A DNA stretch of 64,000 nucleotides, from assembly GCA_002311025.1 (NCBI GenBank), contig DBYY01000001.1:62001-126000 (forward strand). Reading direction: 5' to 3'. Source of the stretch: Candidatus Proelusimicrobium tauri. GTDB taxonomy: Bacteria > Elusimicrobiota > Elusimicrobia > Elusimicrobiales > Elusimicrobiaceae. Shown here in pieces: positions 17,638 to 25,597 of the stretch (the stretch's first letter is position 1; each line of letters begins with the position of its first letter). A model generated the notes under the pieces. It was given only the letters and a program-made list of their open reading frames with translations. It was not told the DNA's origin and made no database searches. A program made the position numbers and the translations under genes.

Positions 17638-18222
17638 ATGAAAAAAATAGCAGTATTATTCTTTGCCCTTTGTGTTCTTGGTTTACCTGCATTAGCCGGT
17701 ATTGACGAAGGGATCAACAAAGGTGCAATTAATTTATCTGTAATGGGTGGTTTTACAGCACCTATTTCAGATTATGATTGGGATGATTCTTTCGGTGGTA
17801 ATGGACCGACTTACGGAGTACAACTTATGCTTCACGGAACCCAATATTTCGGTATTGGTGCAGAACTCAATATGGCTAAATTCGAAAAAGAAACAACCTC
17901 CGGAATTGATTATTCCGCAGATATTATGCGCTATATGGTTGCCATGAGATTTACTTTCTCACCCGAAGCCAAAACAAGATTTTATATTCCTTTTGGCGTC
18001 GGTATGGCAAAATATAAAGGCAAAATGAACGGTTCTTCTGAATCTGTTACAAAGCCCGCAGGCTATGCCGGTTTAGGTGTTGAAGCAGATTTAAACGATA
18101 TCTTTATTATCGGCGGCGAAGCCAGATATAATGCTTGGCAACTTGATGATGAAGATAAATTCGGTGATACTAAATTTTTAAGTGATGTCGCTTTACTCTT
18201 AAAAGTTGGTATTAAATTCTAA
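17638..18222 (+). CDS. Small outer-membrane beta-barrel protein
   Basis: 194 residues. Signal peptide about 1-20 (ends PALAG). The rest alternates aromatic/hydrophobic and polar residues as in 8-stranded OmpX/OmpW-type barrels: INLSVMGGFTAP, YGVQLMLHG, MRYMVAMRFTF, AGYAGLGVEA, and a terminal LLLKVGIKF ending in Phe. A strong AGGAGAGGAGA ribosome-binding site lies upstream, within the end of the preceding gene. Function is unknown beyond the fold. Confidence 0.82.
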   Translation: MKKIAVLFFALCVLGLPALAGIDEGINKGAINLSVMGGFTAPISDYDWDDSFGGNGPTYGVQLMLHGTQYFGIGAELNMAKFEKETTSGIDYSADIMRYMVAMRFTFSPEAKTRFYIPFGVGMAKYKGKMNGSSESVTKPAGYAGLGVEADLNDIFIIGGEARYNAWQLDDEDKFGDTKFLSDVALLLKVGIKF

Positions 18223-18243
18223 ATCTCTATAAAGAATATCAAT

Positions 18244-18273
18244 AAAAAACCCCCTATTTCTAGGGGGTTTTTT
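18244..18273. terminator. Bidirectional terminator
   Basis: AAAAAACCCCCTA / TAGGGGGTTTTTT hairpin between the convergent barrel gene and the sorting-domain protein gene. Confidence 0.85.
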
Positions 18274-18288
18274 ATTGCCTAAATTATT

Positions 18289-19491
18289 TTATTTCTTAAA
18301 AACAATTTTCTTGCTTAAAGAAAGATTTTTTCCCTTGATTCTGATAATATAAACACCGCTTGCGGTTAAAGTAGGCATATTGTGTGTTGTTTGATGGGAA
18401 GATAAGTATTCTTTCTTTATCAATCTGCCGGAAATATCATAAAGTTCATAAGAGGTATTAGCAGGATTGACACTATTTGCAAGTTCTATTTTAATTTGGT
18501 GATTATTCCAAATGATATTTGCGAGGTCTGCTTGATTATGTTCTTCAACAGCGACATCACCTAAATAATAGTTTTCGACATTTACTCTGAACCATTTTAA
18601 GATTACGGTAAAACCTTCCCACCAATTATCAGTCATAAAATAACCGGTTACTAAAAGGGGGATATAAGTTCCGCTCTTTAAGGTCATAATGTTTTGATTG
18701 TACACAGAATATTCAGTAGGTCTGTAATAGGTATTAAATCTATCCCAATCCGCAGTGTAAAGGAAAGGGTCGGTATTTTTATCAATCAAAGTCATATCAT
18801 TGTAATTGTAGAAAGTTACAATACCCGCAATAGTATCATTAACAATGGAGTGATTTCTGAAGGGGATTTCTCTTTGTGGATTAGAAACAAGATCATAGTA
18901 GTAGTGAATACCTAAGGCCTTTATATCTAAAAGGTCTACATCATAAGCAACACCCGGATATAGATTTTCTATAACATTATCATCTGTTTCAGGTAATAAA
19001 TAGATAGTAGGAGTGACTAACGGTCTAGGTAAATTATTATACTGTGAAGTCGCTGATAATTGATAAGACATCCATCCACAGGTATCATTTGTTGCATATA
19101 AACCGACATTATCCCAAACGGGGTTTGTAATTACGCAAGTATTTTCTGCCGGGGGATTTGCTACATCTGGATTATGTCTATGCCAGAAGGAAAGGCCGTC
19201 AGCATCTTTTGAAGCACTGGTTTTTAAAATTTTTCCGTTTCTGATAACAGCGTAGGTTGCATTTTTTAAAAGTTCTTTATTGGAAAGCACCAATTTTACA
19301 GCATCGTTAATTTGCTTATCTAAATAAGCCTGTTTAATTTCATCTGTTTTGATGGTGTTTATGTCTTTCAAATCCTTTTTTAATTGTTCAAAAACTTGAG
19401 GATTTGTGTTATAAATTTCCTCTTTTGTTATACCGGCATTAAGTCCCACAGTAAAGGATATAAGGGCAAACAAAACTATAATTTTCTTCAT
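18289..19491 (-). CDS. Exported protein with type IX-like C-terminal sorting domain
   Basis: 400 residues from ATG 19491, chosen for GGAGGA five bases upstream and a signal peptide (MKKIIVLFALISFTVGLNAG). An N-terminal helical, charged segment (about 20-90) precedes a region with WHRHNPDVANPP and several aromatic-rich stretches that I do not recognise. The last about 70 residues match the type A sorting domain of the type IX secretion system: SYELYDISGRLIKKE, then ASGVYIIRI and KKIVFKK at the terminus. This implies outer-membrane export and surface attachment if the cell has that system. Its promoter carries the TAGGTC element shared with two other exported-protein genes. Confidence 0.78.
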   Translation of the reverse strand: MKKIIVLFALISFTVGLNAGITKEEIYNTNPQVFEQLKKDLKDINTIKTDEIKQAYLDKQINDAVKLVLSNKELLKNATYAVIRNGKILKTSASKDADGLSFWHRHNPDVANPPAENTCVITNPVWDNVGLYATNDTCGWMSYQLSATSQYNNLPRPLVTPTIYLLPETDDNVIENLYPGVAYDVDLLDIKALGIHYYYDLVSNPQREIPFRNHSIVNDTIAGIVTFYNYNDMTLIDKNTDPFLYTADWDRFNTYYRPTEYSVYNQNIMTLKSGTYIPLLVTGYFMTDNWWEGFTVILKWFRVNVENYYLGDVAVEEHNQADLANIIWNNHQIKIELANSVNPANTSYELYDISGRLIKKEYLSSHQTTHNMPTLTASGVYIIRIKGKNLSLSKKIVFKK

Positions 19492-19525
19492 ACTTCCTCC
19501 TTTAAAAATATTTTTACATACTATT

Positions 19526-19597
19526 ATTCTATATTTAGTTTTTGTCTTTTGCAAGCAATAAAAATACCTAGATGGGAAATAGGTCTTTAGACCTATT
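19526..19597 (-). promoter_or_regulatory. Promoter with TAGGTC-type upstream element (copy A)
   Basis: Read on the minus strand: AATAGGTCTAAAGACCTATT (19597-19578), a 7+7 inverted repeat ATAGGTC/GACCTAT, then ATCTAGGT (19573-19566), then TTGCAA (19554-19549), 17 bases, and TAGAAT (19531-19526). The order and spacing match the promoters at 24076-24145 and 59106-59175 within one or two bases. Confidence 0.7.
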
Positions 19598-19620
19598 TTT
19601 TATTTTCTTCTCTTCTGATA

Positions 19621-19652
19621 AAAACCCCGAGTTCAAAAGAACTCGGGGTTTT
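19621..19652 (-). terminator. Terminator of the fmt-rplS operon
   Basis: 14-bp perfect arms (AAAACCCCGAGTTC), 4-base loop, 31 bases downstream of the rplS stop along the minus strand. Confidence 0.85.
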
Positions 19653-19665
19653 GTTAAAACAAATT

Positions 19666-20097
19666 TTATTTTGTTTCTGTTGCGGTGGCAGTTTCTGTAA
19701 CGGGTGCCGGTGCAACGTTTTCGGCGGTAACTTCTTCCTTAACAGTTTGGTTGCCGGGAGTAAGTTTTGCCTTTTCTTGTAATCTGGCTGCTTTGCCGGA
19801 GAGTTTTCTTAAGTAATTAAGTTTTGCTCTTCTGACTTTGCCGACTTTCAATACTTCGATTTTTTCAATTCTGGGAGAGTGTAAGGGGAAAATTCTTTCG
19901 ACACCCACGCCGAAGGAAATTTTGCGAACGGTAAAACTTTCGCTGATACCGCTGCCACGTCTAGCCATAACGACGCCGTCAAAATTTTGGATTCTTTCTG
20001 TATCGCCTTCAACGACTTTTACAGAAACTCTTAAAGTATCACCGGCCTTAAAATTGGGGATACCTTTTTTTAATTGTTGTTTGTTATCTATATTCAT
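19666..20097 (-). CDS. rplS: 50S ribosomal protein L19
   Basis: 143 residues. The conserved L19 core (FKAGDTLRVSVKVVEGD, FDGVVMARRGSG, GVGVERIFPLHSP, RRAKLNYLR) spans about residues 10-118. An unusual Ala/Thr/Val-rich C-terminal extension of about 25 residues ends ATATETK. Its start overlaps the trmD stop by four bases (ATGA type), so translation is coupled. Last gene of the operon. Confidence 0.96.
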   Translation of the reverse strand: MNIDNKQQLKKGIPNFKAGDTLRVSVKVVEGDTERIQNFDGVVMARRGSGISESFTVRKISFGVGVERIFPLHSPRIEKIEVLKVGKVRRAKLNYLRKLSGKAARLQEKAKLTPGNQTVKEEVTAENVAPAPVTETATATETK

Positions 20098-20822
20098 TTT
20101 TTTCTTCCTCTTGTTTCTTTTTTTGCAGGGACTTTGCTTGTTTTGAGAGGTCTATTATCAAGCAAATCAGGCCTAAACTTTTTAGTAATTTTCAAGGCCT
20201 CCTCTTCCTGCCATTTTGAAATTTCTTTATGATTTCCGCTTAACAAAACTTTTGGGACTCTTCTTCTGCGCCAAACTTCAGGGCGGGTATATTGCGGCGC
20301 TTCAAGAAGGTTATTTTCAAAACTTTCTTTTTGCGCTACATCTTCTTTAACGAAGGTTCCTTTTTGAAGTCTTGTTATGGCATCTACCATCACGCAAGCG
20401 GCAAGTTCACCGCCGGTAATAATAAAATCGCCAAGGGAAACTTCTAAATCAATTTCAGGGTATATTCTTGCGTCTACACCCTCATAATGCCCGCAAACTA
20501 TAATTAAATGCCTTTTTTTAGCCAATTTTTTGGCTAAAGTCTGGTCAAAAACTTTGCCGCGGGGGCTTGTCATAATTATAAAAGAACTTTTCTTTTTCAG
20601 TTTTTTGATAGATTGATACAGGGGTTCTGCCATCATTAACATTCCGCTTCCGCCGCCGTAAGGTCTACCGTCAACTGTTTTATGTTTATCTTTTGCAAAC
20701 TCTCTGGGGTTTTGATAATTTATTTTTACTACACCCTTTTGTCTTGCCCTGCCGATGATACTGCTACCAAGCGAGGCTTCCATAACTTCGGGAAAAAGGG
20801 TAATAATATCAATTTTCATCAA
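20094..20822 (-). CDS. trmD: tRNA (guanine-N1)-methyltransferase
   Basis: Makes m1G37 in tRNAs with G36, preventing frameshifts. SPOUT-class knot, 242 residues. Signatures: MKIDIITLFPEV, KHKTVDGRPYGGGSGM, CGHYEGVDARI, DFIITGGELAA, EAPQYTRPEVW. The C-terminus is Lys/Arg-rich. It lies only 5 bases after khpA; the rimM gene that usually lies between them is missing. Confidence 0.96.
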   Translation of the reverse strand: MMKIDIITLFPEVMEASLGSSIIGRARQKGVVKINYQNPREFAKDKHKTVDGRPYGGGSGMLMMAEPLYQSIKKLKKKSSFIIMTSPRGKVFDQTLAKKLAKKRHLIIVCGHYEGVDARIYPEIDLEVSLGDFIITGGELAACVMVDAITRLQKGTFVKEDVAQKESFENNLLEAPQYTRPEVWRRRRVPKVLLSGNHKEISKWQEEEALKITKKFRPDLLDNRPLKTSKVPAKKETRGRKK

Positions 20823-20827
20823 AGAAC

Positions 20828-21058
20828 CTAATCTTCAAGTTTCAAAGAAACTTTTTTGTTTGCTTTTGCTGCACTTGCACTAAGGATAGTTCTGACTGCT
20901 TTAATAATGCAACCGTCTTTACCTATCACTTTGCCTTTATCTTCCGGCGCGACATGCGCTGTAAGATAAACATTATTTTGCTCTTCTTTCATTTCAACAA
21001 CTACACCCTCTTTATTGAGGGCCAAAGATTTCAGCAAATAAAGGGCTATATCTTTCAT
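20828..21058 (-). CDS. khpA: KH-domain RNA-binding protein
   Basis: 76 residues, one KH domain with the GKVIGKDGCIIKAVRTIL core. KhpA-type proteins bind RNA and pair with KhpB in Gram-positives. Position between rpsP and trmD is the classic one for this gene. Confidence 0.92.
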   Translation of the reverse strand: MKDIALYLLKSLALNKEGVVVEMKEEQNNVYLTAHVAPEDKGKVIGKDGCIIKAVRTILSASAAKANKKVSLKLED

Positions 21059-21073
21059 TTTAAAGAACTCCGC

Positions 21074-21316
21074 TTATTTGCTGGCTTTTTTTACTAAACT
21101 TGCGACGGTTTTAGAAGGTACTGCACCAACTTTAACCCAATGGTTTAATCTTTCATTGTCAAGTTTAATTTGTTCATTTTCTTTTAAGCAGGGATTGAAT
21201 GTTCCCAATACTTCTTTTGCTTGAGAGCCGACTGCGCTTCTCTTTTCTGCAACGACGATTCTGTATTGCGGTTGAGTGCGTTTGCCTGTTCTCTGAAGTC
21301 TGATTACCACTGACAT
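21074..21316 (-). CDS. rpsP: 30S ribosomal protein S16
   Basis: 80 residues with the diagnostic N-terminus VVIRLQRTGKRTQPQYRIVV, then GTFNP and RLNHWVKVGAVPS. AGGAGGAAT-type ribosome-binding site upstream. Heads the translation half of the operon, 20 bases after rpe. Confidence 0.97.
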   Translation of the reverse strand: MSVVIRLQRTGKRTQPQYRIVVAEKRSAVGSQAKEVLGTFNPCLKENEQIKLDNERLNHWVKVGAVPSKTVASLVKKASK

Positions 21317-21336
21317 TTACTTATTCCTCCTATTTA

Positions 21337-22020
21337 TTATTTAGCCAAAGCCGCATTTTTTATATCGGCAAAGGCTTGTTTAATATCTGTCTGGCCAAAA
21401 ATTGCCGCACCGGCAACAAGTGCTCTTGCGCCTGCTTGGTATGCAATTTTTGCTGTTTGGCGGTTAATTCCGCCGTCAACTTCCACTAAAATATTATGTT
21501 CTTTTGCAAGTTTTGCAACTTGGCTTATCTGTTGGGGACTTTGTGGCAAAAACTCTTGCCCACCGAAACCCGGATAAACGGACATAACTAAAATTAAATC
21601 AATCAAATCTAAATAGGGTATTAAAGTTGCGGGCTGGGTATCGGGCTTTATTGAAAGTCCGCACCAAAGACCTGCTTTCTTAATTTCTTTTAAGGTTTCC
21701 CTAATATTACCTCTTGCCTCGGCGTGTATAGTTAAAGCACTTGCTCCTGCTTTTATAAATGGCTCAATAAATTTCTGCGGTTCTTGCACCATCAAGTGAA
21801 CATCTTGAGGTACTTTTACCACTTTATTAAGACTTTTTACTACTGCCGGGCCGAAACTTAAATTGGGCACAAAATGCCCATCCATAATATCAATGTGAAG
21901 CCAATCTGCGCCAACTGCTTCAACCTGTTTTACCTGCTCGCCAAGACAAGATAAATCTGCCGATAAAATTGACGGCGCGATATATAATTTATCTTGTTTT
22001 GTTTTCGGCATCGGTATCAT
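21337..22020 (-). CDS. rpe: Ribulose-phosphate 3-epimerase
   Basis: Interconverts ribulose 5-phosphate and xylulose 5-phosphate. 227 residues, TIM barrel. Family marks: APSILSADLSCL, LHIDIMDGHFVPNLSFGP, DVHLMVQEP, ALTIHAE, SVYPGFGGQEF, EVDGGIN, and a C-terminal AGARALVAGAAIF. ATG 22020 or 22011 could be the start. Two bases after the PASTA protein gene. Confidence 0.96.
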   Translation of the reverse strand: MIPMPKTKQDKLYIAPSILSADLSCLGEQVKQVEAVGADWLHIDIMDGHFVPNLSFGPAVVKSLNKVVKVPQDVHLMVQEPQKFIEPFIKAGASALTIHAEARGNIRETLKEIKKAGLWCGLSIKPDTQPATLIPYLDLIDLILVMSVYPGFGGQEFLPQSPQQISQVAKLAKEHNILVEVDGGINRQTAKIAYQAGARALVAGAAIFGQTDIKQAFADIKNAALAK

Positions 22021-22022
22021 AA

Positions 22023-23045
22023 TTATTTCATCTCTTTTTCGCGAACCAAAATGCCGTCAACATAAATTCTTAAAGTTGCCTGACCGCCGTAAGGAACAGT
22101 TAAATCTATTTTAGAACCGGGTTGTTTTGTTTCGTTTAAAATTTCTCTTTCGCCCAAAGCATCCTGTAAGATAATTTTTACACGATTATTATTTTTACCT
22201 TGCGGTAATTCATAGTGGATACGGTGCATCTTTTCATTTTCTTGAACAGGGCGCGCACTAACGATAATTTTTAAAGTGCTTTCCGGCGATATTTGGCTAT
22301 CCGGTTCGGGTTCTTGTTTAACAACAATTCCGTTGGGGAAGGGGGAATTTCCATCTTCCTCAATATCAACTTGTATATTTTCCGCTGAAGCCCATAAATT
22401 GACTTCCGCAATTTTTTTATGTCTGAAATCCGGAACCAATTTTAAAGTTGAAGGCGGAAGTCCGCTTGAAACAACTAAATTAACGGCTTTACCTTTACTT
22501 AAGGTTTCACCTGCGATAGGTTCTTGAGAAATAATTGTTCCTTTTTCTGCCGTTAAAGAATAAGCCGTTTCTTTTGTACCGACAGATAAGTGATTTTGTC
22601 TTAAAAGCAATTCTGCATTTCTTAAAGGTAAATTAACAAGATCAGGCACTTTTATGTTTTCACTACCTTGGCTTACCCACACTCTTACGACTTTACCTTC
22701 TCTAACGGAAGTTCCCGCAGTGGGAAGTTGGCGAATAATAGTTCCGGCCGGTAAATTGCTATCAAATTCAGAACCTATTTTACGCAAAGCAAGTTTAGGG
22801 GTTTCAAGTAAATCTAAGGCTTCTACAACTTTCTTTTGTGTTATATCCGGAACAAGGACTTCTTTTCTGCTGTGAACTAATGCCGAAAGGGCCCAATCAA
22901 AAGAAACAAAAGCAATAGCACCCAAGAAAACGGCAATAAGCCCTAAAATCAAAATGACTTTAAAGATGCTTTTTATTACAACCGGTTTATCTTCTAAAAA
23001 CTCATCAAAATTTTTTAGTTCTTTAACTTCTTTTTCTTCACTCAT
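22023..23045 (-). CDS. Membrane-anchored protein with three PASTA domains, no kinase
   Basis: 340 residues. A short acidic cytoplasmic tail (1-24), one transmembrane helix (about 25-50), then three PASTA repeats at about 63-126, 127-195 and 196-265, marked by VPDI, IKVPDLVNL and LVPDFRHK starts and by IIRQLPTAGT, IISQEPIAGE and VVKQEPEPDS. A non-PASTA beta-rich end follows (about 275-340). PASTA domains bind muropeptides and usually form the sensor of PrkC/PknB kinases or of PBPs. It sits between fmt and rpe, where Firmicutes encode prpC-prkC-rsgA; here only the sensor part is present. A peptidoglycan-sensing partner of the kinase at 32087 is inference. Confidence 0.85.
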   Translation of the reverse strand: MSEEKEVKELKNFDEFLEDKPVVIKSIFKVILILGLIAVFLGAIAFVSFDWALSALVHSRKEVLVPDITQKKVVEALDLLETPKLALRKIGSEFDSNLPAGTIIRQLPTAGTSVREGKVVRVWVSQGSENIKVPDLVNLPLRNAELLLRQNHLSVGTKETAYSLTAEKGTIISQEPIAGETLSKGKAVNLVVSSGLPPSTLKLVPDFRHKKIAEVNLWASAENIQVDIEEDGNSPFPNGIVVKQEPEPDSQISPESTLKIIVSARPVQENEKMHRIHYELPQGKNNNRVKIILQDALGEREILNETKQPGSKIDLTVPYGGQATLRIYVDGILVREKEMK

Positions 23046-23051
23046 AACTTT

Positions 23052-23999
23052 TTATAAAAAAACTTCACTGCCCACCTTAAAACTTCTGCCGTTTGCATAA
23101 TCTTTAGCGGACATTGTATTCTTGCCTGAAGGGCGCAGGCTTTCTATTAATAAAACACCCTCTATACATTGTATAAAAAAACCGCCCTCTTTTACAATAG
23201 ATATTAAAGTTCCGGGTTTTGCCTGTTTTGTGGTTTGATTTTTTTTAAGCAAAGTTGTTTTAAAAATTTGCACGGCTTGCCCTTGCGGAGTTAAGGCGCG
23301 CGCATAAGAAGGCATGGCACTTGCAAGGCCTCTGACTTTACCGTGTATTTCTAAGGCAGTCATTTTGGTAAAGCTGACGAGGCAATCTTCCTTTTGTATT
23401 ACCGGTGCAAGGGTAGGCTCTCCTATTTGCGCAATTTTGTTTATTTTACCTTCTTCAATATCTTTTAAAACTTCTTTTGTTGCCATAAGGCCGAGATTTG
23501 TAAGTTTTTCAAAAAGGGTAATAGAATTATCTTCCGGTAAAATATCTATTTGTTTTTGGGTTGCTATAAGGCCGGTATCAAGGCCTTCATCTATCCAAAA
23601 TAAAGATACTCCCGTTTTTTCTTCATTATTAAAAAGGGTATATTGCACAGGTGCGGCACCGCGGTATTTCGGAAGCAAAGAAAAGTGAACATTTAAGATA
23701 CCGTATTTTAAAGCCTCAAGAGCGGGTTTCCTAAATATTTTGCCATAAGCAACGGCAAGGCCTAAATCTGCATTTAAGGCGGCAATTTGCGGAACAATAT
23801 CTTTAAATTTTTCCGGACTCATAACGGGTAAGCCGAGTTCAAGCGCCCGTTTTTTAACAGGGCAGGGTTTTATTTCAAGACCTCTGCCAAAAGGCCTATC
23901 AGGCTGTGTTACAACCATAAGAACTTGCGTCGTTTTTGCAAGTTCTTCAAGAAAAGGAACAGCCACACTAGGCGTACCGAAAAATACCGTTTTCAACAT
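23052..23999 (-). CDS. fmt: Methionyl-tRNA formyltransferase
   Basis: Formylates initiator Met-tRNA. 315 residues with FFGTPSVAVPFLEEL, VVTQPDRPFGRG, AVAYGKIF, LNVHFSLLPKYRGAAPVQY and DEGLDTG. No Shine-Dalgarno is visible: upstream reads TGGTAAAAT (extended -10) followed by about 6-7 bases and the ATG, so the mRNA is probably leaderless. First gene of the operon. Confidence 0.96.
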   Translation of the reverse strand: MLKTVFFGTPSVAVPFLEELAKTTQVLMVVTQPDRPFGRGLEIKPCPVKKRALELGLPVMSPEKFKDIVPQIAALNADLGLAVAYGKIFRKPALEALKYGILNVHFSLLPKYRGAAPVQYTLFNNEEKTGVSLFWIDEGLDTGLIATQKQIDILPEDNSITLFEKLTNLGLMATKEVLKDIEEGKINKIAQIGEPTLAPVIQKEDCLVSFTKMTALEIHGKVRGLASAMPSYARALTPQGQAVQIFKTTLLKKNQTTKQAKPGTLISIVKEGGFFIQCIEGVLLIESLRPSGKNTMSAKDYANGRSFKVGSEVFL

Positions 24000-24075
24000 A
24001 TATATATTTTACCATTTTTTAAGTTGGCAAAGGAATAAATTCAGTAGTAAAATATTTCTCTTGGCAGTTTTAGCG

Positions 24076-24145
24076 TATAGGTCCAAAGACCTATTTTAAT
24101 CTAGGTCTTTTTTCTCTTGTTTTTGTTTCACATAAGGGATATAAT
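24076..24145 (+). promoter_or_regulatory. Promoter with TAGGTC-type upstream element (copy B)
   Basis: TATAGGTCCAAAGACCTATT (24076-24095, with inverted repeat TAGGTC/GACCTA), TTAATCTAGGTC (24096-24107), then TTGTTT (24117-24122), 17 bases, and TATAAT (24140-24145). Copy C on the opposite strand at 59106-59175 matches it with no indel over the whole 70 bases; copy A at 19526-19597 differs by one or two bases in spacing. Confidence 0.75.
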
Positions 24146-24178
24146 TAAGGTATAGATTAACAAAAAAGGAGAGTCTTT

Positions 24179-25534
24179 ATGAAACAAATTTTACTAACAT
24201 GTTTTACTTTCTTAATCGCCGGACAGTTTTGCTTTGCTGGTAATATCCAGAACTTAAAAACCGAAATATTCGGAAATAAAGAAAATCAAGAAATTTTTTC
24301 CGAATTTAAAAATTCTCTAGCAGCATCTTATCAAACAGAGACAACTCAAGAAGTAACCGTTGGCAATGTTATGCAAAATCAAGAAGACGGTTTTTCTATA
24401 CTTTTTAATAAATATCCGGAGTTTATAGGCACACAATTAGAATCTACCTTAGTTGAAACATTTAAGAAAAACCCTAATTTAAGAATTAAAAGTGTTTCTT
24501 ACGATATGGAAGATTATTCTGTATACTCTTATTCTTTACCTAGCGTTTTTAATATAGTTTTTTCTAATGGGAAAAAACTTTCTTTAGAAGTTATCCACAA
24601 AGACTATTATAGAGACCTTGCTTCTCTTTGGGCAAAAAATCTGCAAAGGATGGAACAGTATAGAAGCCTGATTCAAATGCACAGAAATGCAAAAACGACG
24701 GTAAGAAAATATGTCAAAGAACAGACAGGAGCAGATTATAATGAATATATTCCTTTTAAGTGTAAACATACGGTATCTAAAGTAAATATCAGCGGTGAGA
24801 AGAAAATACAATGTATGCCCATCGGTATCAATTTAGAAAAAGATACTTATACTCAAATGGGTGCGGTACGATTTTATCCTATACATACAAATTCTTCTTG
24901 GTTGTATCTTGTCAACAATGTCCCTTGGCTTAATAATATTTCTAAAACCAGTCCCCATTCCTTTAACCCTTATAAACAAAGTCCTTATAGAGAGAAACAC
25001 GGTGATGCTTCAAGCGTAGCAAACACCGGTTGGTTTTTCTATAAAGCCACTATCGGGGCTGTTCCTTTATCAGAAGCCAGAAATAATTGGTTTGGAAGGA
25101 ACATTCTCCCGCATGGCGGATTTTTAGGTTTAACAACAGATTATGACGCCATTACCTATCAAAATGACCCTGGTGTTTGGGATTGGTCAACTAAATTAAA
25201 AACAAAGGAAACAACTTATGGCTTTAGAGAAGAATCTAATGGCTTAGTTTGGAAAAGTAGTTATTGGTTTTCTGATTTGAAAAAGCAGGGAGAAATATTC
25301 TTCTTAAACAATGATAAACTTATCCCTTATATAAATGCCGGAGACACAGCAAAAAATTATGATAGTATCGGATATTATTGCAGAACGGCAGTATTTAACG
25401 AAGACCTCGAAGAAGTGAAAAAAGTTTATCTACAAAGTTTTGCTTCCACTGCTTTATATAATGGTGAGAGGTGCGAGATTGTGGCCAAAAACCTTCCGAA
25501 AACTTTTATGCAACATTTAAATTCTATTAAATAA
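24179..25534 (+). CDS. Exported protein of unknown function
   Basis: 451 residues with a signal peptide (about 1-20, ending QFCFAG). Residues 20-190 are charged and helical. The C-terminal half is rich in Trp, Tyr, Asn and Gly (NVPWLNNIS, TGWFFYKATIG, NPGVWDW-like turns), as in secreted beta-rich proteins. A few cysteines (CKH, QCMP, YYCRT, ERCE) could form disulphides. I do not recognise the family. The start has GGAGAG upstream. Its promoter carries the element shared with the genes at 18289 and 58183, so its expression is likely tied to theirs. Confidence 0.75.
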   Translation: MKQILLTCFTFLIAGQFCFAGNIQNLKTEIFGNKENQEIFSEFKNSLAASYQTETTQEVTVGNVMQNQEDGFSILFNKYPEFIGTQLESTLVETFKKNPNLRIKSVSYDMEDYSVYSYSLPSVFNIVFSNGKKLSLEVIHKDYYRDLASLWAKNLQRMEQYRSLIQMHRNAKTTVRKYVKEQTGADYNEYIPFKCKHTVSKVNISGEKKIQCMPIGINLEKDTYTQMGAVRFYPIHTNSSWLYLVNNVPWLNNISKTSPHSFNPYKQSPYREKHGDASSVANTGWFFYKATIGAVPLSEARNNWFGRNILPHGGFLGLTTDYDAITYQNDPGVWDWSTKLKTKETTYGFREESNGLVWKSSYWFSDLKKQGEIFFLNNDKLIPYINAGDTAKNYDSIGYYCRTAVFNEDLEEVKKVYLQSFASTALYNGERCEIVAKNLPKTFMQHLNSIK

Positions 25535-25549
25535 ACTCTACCTTTAAAT

Positions 25550-25579
25550 AAAAATCCCCCTGCTTAGCGGGGGATTTTT
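25550..25579. terminator. Bidirectional terminator
   Basis: AAAAATCCCCC / GGGGGATTTTT hairpin between the convergent 24179 gene and tig. Confidence 0.85.
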
Positions 25580-25597
25580 ATTTGTCAGCAAAACAAT

